Source of the DNA: an uncultured Oscillospiraceae bacterium
GTDB taxonomy: Bacteria > Bacillota > Clostridia > Oscillospirales > Oscillospiraceae
Reading direction: 5' to 3'
Length of the DNA stretch: 37,013 nucleotides
Assembly (NCBI GenBank): GCA_934589225.1
Contig: CAKTNS010000028.1
Coordinates: 1-37,013 of the forward strand
Position 1 is the stretch's first letter. The number at the start of each line of letters is the position of its first letter. A program made the position numbers and the translations under genes. A model generated the notes under the pieces. That model was not told the DNA's origin, did no database searches, and saw nothing but the letters and a program-made list of their open reading frames with translations. This document shows, piece after piece, positions 29,113-35,178 of the stretch.

Positions 29113-32100
29113 ATGAAGATGAAAACCATTCAAAGAGCCTTCGCCTGGGCCCTGACTTTGGTTATGGTCCTGTCCGCGGCACCGCTGGGTGTGTTTGCGG
29201 AGGGCGAGGAAGAACAAGTGTGCTGCTGCACGGTAAAATGCGGCGAGACAGGAAAGGAAGACTGCCCTGTCTGCGGCGGGGAAAGCGGGAATCCTGCCGC
29301 TTGCGCCTGCAAGACCCAGGAGGAGCTGGAGGCGGCAGCCAAGCTGGCCGCCGAGGAAGCGGAACGAAAAGCGGCGGAAGAGGCCGCCCAGAAGGCCGCC
29401 GAAGAAGAGAAACGAAAAGCAGAGGAAGAGGCCGCCAAGAAGGCCGCCGAGGAAGAGAAACGAAAAGCAGAGGAGGCCGCCCAGAAGGCCGCCAAGGAAG
29501 GGGGGAATCCTCCCGCGAAAGCTGAATCAAAGAAATCCGAGGACACCACCGGCAAAAACATCGCCCCTGCCTCTGATGATGATGAAACAGAACTCAACAA
29601 CACGGTCGAGACAGTAGAAGTAAGCTTCGATACCAACGGAGCAGAGGAGACTATCGACCCTATGATGGTGGCCAAGGGCGGTACTATTACTTTGCCCAAA
29701 CCCGCAAGAACCGGGTTTACCTTTGACGGCTGGTATGTAAGTAAGACCTTTGAGGGAGCTCCGGTCGATGGGAGCAAAACTTATAATGAAAGCACCTCCC
29801 TGTATGCCAAGTGGACGGAGAACACGGCCACCGGTGTGACCGTTACTTTTAAATTCCAGCTCGATGGAGTTGCGGATGAACAGAGAACCGCCAAGGCGGA
29901 CGGAACACTTGCTGACCCGCTGCCCACATACAGTAAACCCGGTTACAATTTTCTGTACTGGTATCTGAAAACAGAGGATTCTAAGGAGCAGAAAGTGACC
30001 AGCGGAACTACATTCACGCAGGACACCACGGTTTACGCCAAGTGGCAAAAACAGCCCCAGGCGGTGACGGTCACTTTTGATGCCAACGGTGGAAAATGTG
30101 GCGTTGAAAGAGCCACGGTCAACGAAAACAAAAAGCTGGGCAGTCTGCCCACCCCCACCTGGGCGGGCCATGAATTCCAAGGCTGGTACATCAAGGATAC
30201 GAATGAACAGGTATCTTTGACTACGACCTACGACCAGGACACCACACTCTGCGCCAAGTGGACACTCATTACTTACACCGTGAAGTTCCACGACAATTAC
30301 AGCACCACAAACGAAACCTACACCCGGACATTTGTCTATAATTCATCTGACCAATTGGGAAAATTGGACCGGGATTACTATGATTTTGTTGGCTGGGCCG
30401 AGACCCCTGACGGAATCGCAATGCACGAGCAAACGCATACTGTGGAGGACCTGCCTTTCGGGCAGGAAACCACGCTGGATCTCTATGCGGTATGGAGATA
30501 TGTACCCCGGAAGGTGACCTTTGATGCTTGCGGCGGCACGATCACAAAGGACGGCGAGGAGGTAACTTCTGTTAAAGCATATACCCAGGAATCCCCCATC
30601 AACACGGTAAAGGCCGAGGATGTGCTCACCCCCACCAAGGAGGGCTATACATTCCTTGGCTGGTACATCAAAGATACGGGTGAAAAAGCTAAGACGACCT
30701 ACGACCAGGATACCACCCTGGAAGCCCGGTGGGTTTCTCTTGCGGAAACGAAGGACGTTACCCCTGGTAAGGATTTCCTGAATGGCATTGCTCTGAAACC
30801 GGGAACCGATAAAGTAGAAATTCGTGTAGTACAAGAGGATGGACCAGCGCTTAATAAGATCAGGTCTGAATTGGGAAATGTGCTGGACGGCAACAAACTT
30901 CTGACAGTATACGACCTGTCCGTACACATGATGAAAGGCAATGTGAGTCAGGATACTCTTAAATCAGTCAACGGTCTGATTCGGTTTGACTTCACCGTGA
31001 CCGGAAACGTGGTAGACGTTTACCATAAGGGCAGCCGCATGTCCAAAGACGGCAAACCAGGCTATAGCCAGACCGGCAACACCCTGACCATCTGGACGGA
31101 TAGCTTTTCGCCCTATGCCATTGTTACCGGCGGCTATCAGATCAAACTGGACCCCCAGGGCGGTGCCTTCGAGGAAGGCGTCTCCAATACGATGACTACC
31201 GATACCGATGGCAAGCTGACGGAGGACCTGCCCGTTCCAACGAAAACCGGCTACACCTTCGGCGGCTGGTACAAGGTAAGTACTTGCACCGGTGAAGAGG
31301 TAAAGAAGAATGACACGGTCTTTGATCACAACGCCACCATCTTCGCCAAGTGGACACCCATTACTTACACCGTGGTTTTCCACGACAATTACAGAACCCA
31401 GGAGCAAACCTGCACGCAGGGTTTTGACTATGGCAAAAAGAAACAGTTGTCATACGACACAACCGTAATCGTCCGGGACTACTATCGGCTGAACGGCTGG
31501 GCCGAGACCCGTGACGGGGCAAAAGTATATGAACCCCAGGATTACGCCCAGAACCTGTGTTCCCAGCAGGGGGCCGAAAAGCACCTCTATGCGGTATGGA
31601 CCTACGCCCCCCGGCAGGTGACCTTTGACGCTGACGGCGGTAAGATCAAAAAGGGCGATGCCCAGGTGGATGCCGTGGTGGTGGATACCCAGGAGAAGCC
31701 CATCAACACGGTGAGCGCCAAGGATGTCCCCGTCCCGGAGCTTCGGGAAGGCTACTATTTCGGCGGCTGGTACACCCGGAAAGACGGCAAGGGCGACCTG
31801 GTGAAGACCGGGGAGACCAAGGAGCCTACGGTTTTCACAGCGGATGCCACTGTTTACGCCTACTGGATCAAGTTTGAGCCCGTCACCGTCACCTTCAAGT
31901 GCCAGGGCGGCACCGCCCGCATCGGCTCTACGGATGTGAAGGAATTTACCATGCAGACCAAGTGGCCCGGCGTTCTGGACGGAACCCCCACCACCCCCAG
32001 CCGCAGCGGCTACAAGTTTGAGGGCTGGTACACCGCCGCCGGTGTGAAGGTGGACGAAGACACCCTGTTCCTGAGAGACAGCACGGTCTACGCCCGCTGG

Positions 32101-32235
32101 AGACGCGCCGTATCCATTACCGGCAACCCCCGCACCGGTGACCAGGTCAAGCTGGAAGCCGCCATCGGCATCCTGATCGCCGCCGCCATCGGCCTGGGCG
32201 CCACGGTGGTGCTGAAGAAGCGGAAAGAGAAATAA
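29113..32235 (+). CDS. Large secreted, wall-associated protein with InlB-type repeats
   Basis: The 1,040-residue protein starts with a Sec signal peptide (MKMKTIQRAFAWALTLVMVL, cleavage near VFA). A Cys-rich patch follows (about 35-65, with VCCCTVKC and CPVCGG), then a Lys/Glu/Ala coiled-coil of about 70 residues (units like KAAEEEKRKAEE). About nine InlB B/List-Bact-type repeats come next, recognisable by FDGWYVSK, FQGWYIKD, FVGWAETPDG, FLGWYIKD, FGGWYKVS, LNGWAETRDG, FGGWYTRKDG and FEGWYTAAG, interrupted near 560-680 by a different domain ending SFSPYAIVTG. The C-terminus has NPRTGDQ, a membrane helix and KKRKEK, a sorting signal with a non-LPXTG motif. I chose ATG 29113 because the signal peptide starts there. 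Adhesion is a likely role but unproven. Confidence 0.85.
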   Translation: MKMKTIQRAFAWALTLVMVLSAAPLGVFAEGEEEQVCCCTVKCGETGKEDCPVCGGESGNPAACACKTQEELEAAAKLAAEEAERKAAEEAAQKAAEEEKRKAEEEAAKKAAEEEKRKAEEAAQKAAKEGGNPPAKAESKKSEDTTGKNIAPASDDDETELNNTVETVEVSFDTNGAEETIDPMMVAKGGTITLPKPARTGFTFDGWYVSKTFEGAPVDGSKTYNESTSLYAKWTENTATGVTVTFKFQLDGVADEQRTAKADGTLADPLPTYSKPGYNFLYWYLKTEDSKEQKVTSGTTFTQDTTVYAKWQKQPQAVTVTFDANGGKCGVERATVNENKKLGSLPTPTWAGHEFQGWYIKDTNEQVSLTTTYDQDTTLCAKWTLITYTVKFHDNYSTTNETYTRTFVYNSSDQLGKLDRDYYDFVGWAETPDGIAMHEQTHTVEDLPFGQETTLDLYAVWRYVPRKVTFDACGGTITKDGEEVTSVKAYTQESPINTVKAEDVLTPTKEGYTFLGWYIKDTGEKAKTTYDQDTTLEARWVSLAETKDVTPGKDFLNGIALKPGTDKVEIRVVQEDGPALNKIRSELGNVLDGNKLLTVYDLSVHMMKGNVSQDTLKSVNGLIRFDFTVTGNVVDVYHKGSRMSKDGKPGYSQTGNTLTIWTDSFSPYAIVTGGYQIKLDPQGGAFEEGVSNTMTTDTDGKLTEDLPVPTKTGYTFGGWYKVSTCTGEEVKKNDTVFDHNATIFAKWTPITYTVVFHDNYRTQEQTCTQGFDYGKKKQLSYDTTVIVRDYYRLNGWAETRDGAKVYEPQDYAQNLCSQQGAEKHLYAVWTYAPRQVTFDADGGKIKKGDAQVDAVVVDTQEKPINTVSAKDVPVPELREGYYFGGWYTRKDGKGDLVKTGETKEPTVFTADATVYAYWIKFEPVTVTFKCQGGTARIGSTDVKEFTMQTKWPGVLDGTPTTPSRSGYKFEGWYTAAGVKVDEDTLFLRDSTVYARWRRAVSITGNPRTGDQVKLEAAIGILIAAAIGLGATVVLKKRKEK

Positions 32236-32247
32236 CACCCCATAAGT

Positions 32248-32285
32248 AAACCCCCGCCTCCGGTTTTTCCGGGAGCGGGGGTTTT
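32248..32285 (+). terminator. Terminator of the surface-protein gene
   Basis: AAACCCCCGC (32248-32257) pairs with GCGGGGGTTT (32275-32284), with an inner CCGG/CCGG-type stem around TTTTT. The TTTT after the stem is directly followed by the heptad array of island D. Confidence 0.85.
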
Positions 32286-32287
32286 GA

Positions 32288-32318
32288 ATTGACAATTGAC
32301 AATGGACAATTGACAATT
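32288..32318 (+). repeat. Heptad array, left end of island D
   Basis: ATTGACA, ATTGACA, ATGGACA, ATTGACA, ATT: unit order identical to the arrays of islands A and C. Confidence 0.9.
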
Positions 32319-32380
32319 CTGCGATCTTGAGGGTGGTTCCGTTTGTTCGGATGGGGAAGAAAAACGGGCGCTTTTGGGGC

Positions 32381-32637
32381 GTTTTACCTCTGCGCCTATT
32401 GTTCCTACAATGCGGAACGCCGTACCGCGCCTCATCCACCGCCTATGGCGGTCCCCCTTCCCCGAAGGGGAAGGTTCTGGTGCAGACCTTCACGCCGTAC
32501 CGGAAAACCAGAGCCCCGAAAGCACGGTACAAGAGCTTCCCTTGGGGGAAGCTGGCAGGGCGTAGCCCTGACTGATGAGGGCCGCGGGGAAGCGCAAAAC
32601 GCTCTAGAAACTGTAGGCGAATCCGTAGAAACGTTCC
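32381..32637. repeat. 257-bp duplicated unit, first copy
   Basis: From GTTTTACCTCTGCGCC to GTAGAAACGTTCC. It matches 32806-33063 with two visible differences (one inserted T in the CCTATGGCGG stretch and one A/C change in CGGGGAAGCG). It holds a CCTTCCCC unit and a CTTCCCTTGGGGGAAG unit. Confidence 0.9.
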
Positions 32638-32805
32638 TCTTTCCTCTCCCTTTGGGAGAGGTGGCCGAGCGCAGCGAGGACGGAGAGGGTCAACGTTGAG
32701 GATACTATGAACGTTCTCATTTAAAAAACGCCCCAAGGCCCTCTCAGTCTCGGCTGCGCCGAGCCAGCTCTCCCAAAGGGAGAGCCAAGGGTGCTTTTTC
32801 GATGT

Positions 32806-33063
32806 GTTTTACCTCTGCGCCTATTGTTCCTACAATGCGGAACGCCGTACCGCGCCTCATCCACCGCCTATTGGCGGTCCCCCTTCCCCGAAGGGGAAGG
32901 TTCTGGTGCAGACCTTCACGCCGTACCGGAAAACCAGAGCCCCGAAAGCACGGTACAAGAGCTTCCCTTGGGGGAAGCTGGCAGGGCGTAGCCCTGACTG
33001 ATGAGGGCCGCGGGGCAGCGCAAAACGCTCTAGAAACTGTAGGCGAATCCGTAGAAACGTTCC
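32806..33063. repeat. 257-bp duplicated unit, second copy
   Basis: A near-identical copy of 32381-32637 in the same orientation, 425 bases downstream. The near identity suggests recent duplication or gene conversion inside the island. Confidence 0.9.
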
Positions 33064-33070
33064 CCCGTTA

Positions 33071-33193
33071 TGTCATTCCGACCGCAGCGAAGCGGAGTGG
33101 AGGAATCCACTACGTTGGGGAATGAACCACCGCAAGATAAAATCTGCTGCTTGGGAAGATTCCTCGACTTGCTTACGCTCGCTCGGAATGACA
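33071..33193. repeat. Large TGTCATTCCGA-type hairpin element, copy 3
   Basis: A 123-bp imperfect palindrome from TGTCATTCCGACCG to GCTCGGAATGACA, with GGAGGAATC/GATTCCTC in the arms. It starts 7 bases after the second 257-bp unit. Confidence 0.82.
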
Positions 33194-33635
33194 TGTCGGG
33201 GGGTGGTTCCGTTTTGTCAACACAGGTTATATTTGCAATGCCCCCCCGGAACGGCACATAGGCCGTTCCCTACGGTTTCGCTGATGGGTTGTACCTCTGC
33301 GCCTTTTGTTCCTACAATGTGGAGCGTGGTACCGCGCCTCATCCACCGCCTACGGCGGTCCCCCTTCCCCGAAGGGGAAGGTTTTGCGTGGTACCATTCA
33401 TCCGCACGGGTTATAATTGCAACGTTTCCGGAACGGCACATAGGCCGTTCCCTACGGCTTCGCTGATAGGTTGTACCTCTGCGCCCATTGTTCCTACAAT
33501 GCGGAACGTGGTACCGCGCCTCATCCACCGCCTATTGGCGGTCCCCCTTCCCCGAAGGGGAAGGTTTTGGGCGTGGTTCCAAAACGTCCGTTTTTTGACC
33601 CGTGGGGACAAACGGGGTTACGCCCCGAATCGTAA

Positions 33636-33697
33636 AATTGTCAATTGTCAATTGTCCATTGTCAATTCAAAAAAACTGTCAACTGTTAACTGTCAAC
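33636..33697 (-). repeat. Double heptad array, right end of island D (inverted)
   Basis: On the minus strand GTTGACA-type units (33675-33697, one GTTAACA variant) precede ATTGACA, ATGGACA, ATTGACA, ATTGACA (33636-33667). The GTTGACA array overlaps the 3' end of the MFS gene and provides its stop. Confidence 0.9.
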
Positions 33698-34870
33698 TTC
33701 CCCGACGCCCTTATCCACCGTGTCCTGGGCGGAAAACAGCACCACGGCGGTGCCCAGGGCGGCGGAGAGGGTGCCGAAGAGGAGCATGGGGGGAACGCCC
33801 CAACGGTCGATCATGGGGCCGCCGATGAGGGAGGCCAGGACGGAGGCCAGGGTGTAGGTCATGGTGTAATAGGCTTGACCCTTCACCGCGTCCTCCGGGG
33901 CCATGACGGCGTTGATGTAATACACCGAGGCCACGGCGATCAGGGCCCAGGCCAGGACCTGGGTCAGCTGCAGCAGGCAGTACACCGCCACGTTGGGGGC
34001 CAGCCAGGAGCCCAGGGCCTTTAAAAGAAAGAAGAACCCGGTGAGCTTCATCCAGAAGCCGCTGTTTTTCTTTTGGAGCATTTTGGTGAACAGCAGCATG
34101 GTGGGAAGCTCCGAAAGGGCCGCCAGGGCCATGGCGATGCCCATATGGCTGCTGTTGCCGCCCTTGGTCACCATGATCTGCAAGGTGAAATTGTTTAAGA
34201 GGGCGTGGCTGATATAGATCAGGATGCAGCCCAGCAAGACCCCGGTAAACCTGGGGTATTTTTTAAAGAAGGCCAGACCTTGCACCCCCCGGCCCTGGCC
34301 CGGCACCCTGGGGGCCCGCTGGGTGGGGTAGAGGCAGAGGGCCCCTATAAACAGCAGGGCACACAGGGTAATGGCCCCGGGCACCGGTGCCCCGCCATGG
34401 GCGGCGGTGAGGCGGCCCAGCAGGAAGCTCACCAGGGCGAAGGTCACGGAGCTGAGGCTTTTGGACACGCCGTAATTGAGTTTTTCCCCGCAATTGATAC
34501 TGGTGACCCCCAGGCCGTTGACCAAGGGGGTCTGCAATTGCAGCAGGGCCAGAGCCATGGCATAGAGCAGCATGGACCATTCCTTATCTTTGCGGATAAG
34601 GCACAGTCCCAGGCCGCAAAGTCCCGTCAGCCCCGCCACAAAAAGGTTGATGGCCTTGAGACTCACGCTGTTTTCCCTGTCCGCATAGCCTGCAACCAGG
34701 GGCTGGAGCAATGCCGAGACCACCCCCGCCAGGGCGATGGCTGCGCCGATGGCGCCGTTGGAAAAGCCCTGTTCCAGAAGATACAGGCTGATATACCCGG
34801 AAATGGATGCATAAACCATCCAGTAGGTGCCGTGGATCAGCCCGTAGCGGGCCGTCAAATGGTTACTCAT
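33686..34870 (-). CDS. MFS transporter
   Basis: The 394-residue protein shows about twelve hydrophobic segments and an MFS-type loop after helix 2 (VAGYADRENSVSLK). It resembles the LacY/nucleoside/phenylpropionate-type MFS_1-like group, but the substrate cannot be assigned. AGAGGTCC precedes ATG 34870, and a promoter candidate lies at 34906-34934. The last three residues (VDS) and the stop codon are encoded by the GTTGACA heptad array of island D, so the native C-terminus may have been replaced. The C-terminal tail after the last helix (about 15 residues) is hydrophilic, so a small change there would be tolerable. Confidence 0.85.
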   Translation of the reverse strand: MSNHLTARYGLIHGTYWMVYASISGYISLYLLEQGFSNGAIGAAIALAGVVSALLQPLVAGYADRENSVSLKAINLFVAGLTGLCGLGLCLIRKDKEWSMLLYAMALALLQLQTPLVNGLGVTSINCGEKLNYGVSKSLSSVTFALVSFLLGRLTAAHGGAPVPGAITLCALLFIGALCLYPTQRAPRVPGQGRGVQGLAFFKKYPRFTGVLLGCILIYISHALLNNFTLQIMVTKGGNSSHMGIAMALAALSELPTMLLFTKMLQKKNSGFWMKLTGFFFLLKALGSWLAPNVAVYCLLQLTQVLAWALIAVASVYYINAVMAPEDAVKGQAYYTMTYTLASVLASLIGGPMIDRWGVPPMLLFGTLSAALGTAVVLFSAQDTVDKGVGEVDS

Positions 34871-34905
34871 GATTGGACCTCTTTTATGTCTGAATTTTTT
34901 CCTCC

Positions 34906-34934
34906 ATCATACCACGGGAAAAAATTTTTGCAAT
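34906..34934 (-). promoter_or_regulatory. Candidate promoter of the MFS gene
   Basis: On the minus strand TTGCAA (34929-34934) and TATGAT (34906-34911) with a 17-base spacer, 35 bases from ATG 34870. Confidence 0.5.
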
Positions 34935-35072
34935 TTCTTTTTTCCGCAAAAAATAGGAAAAGGGCGTTTTTCGCACTTGAACCCATCCCCCGGAGGGGGT
35001 TTCCGTCAGTTTTGTACAAATACCCCCCCGGGGGGATACAAAAAAGACTGTGAAATGTGGCGAAATAGCCGA

Positions 35073-35144
35073 TTGACAATCTTGAATAGTATTGGTAGAA
35101 TATTATCGATACAGTATTGGTTCGGCAATACCCACGTGTATCGA
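35073..35144 (+). promoter_or_regulatory. cooS promoter and structured leader with nested inverted repeats
   Basis: TTGACA (35073-35078) and TAGAAT (35096-35101) are 17 bases apart. Directly downstream TCGATAC (35106-35112) pairs with GTATCGA (35138-35144), and inside it GTATTG (35114-35119) pairs with CAATAC (35126-35131). The start codon is a further 35 bases on. The nested dyads could be an operator for a CO or redox regulator or an RNA stem in the leader. Confidence 0.65.
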
Positions 35145-35178
35145 CTGGAAAGAATTACTTAATTAGGAGGAAATCACA

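Larger units (their letters stand above)
32288..33697. repeat. Repeat island D between convergent genes
   Basis: No gene is seen in this 1.4-kb stretch. It is bounded by heptad arrays at 32288-32318 (direct) and 33636-33667 plus 33675-33697 (inverted). Inside are a 257-bp unit present twice (32381-32637 and 32806-33063), CTCTCCC/GGGAGAG units (about 32643-32695 and 32738-32790), a TGTCATTCCGA hairpin (33071-33193), GGAACGGC/GCCGTTCC palindromes (33248-33269, 33430-33451), and further CCTTCCCC units (about 33290-33390 and 33474-33572). The last bases are part of the MFS gene on the minus strand. Confidence 0.85.

Noticed and set aside
13463..33697. Heptad arrays as CRISPR arrays
   Set aside because: The units are contiguous 7-mers with no spacers, and no cas gene is present.
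32327..33828. Several 60-180-codon frames inside islands A, C and D
   Set aside because: They read through palindromes and repeated units, give related Arg/Pro-rich translations in several frames, and lack ribosome sites. Their similarity to each other reflects the DNA repeats.
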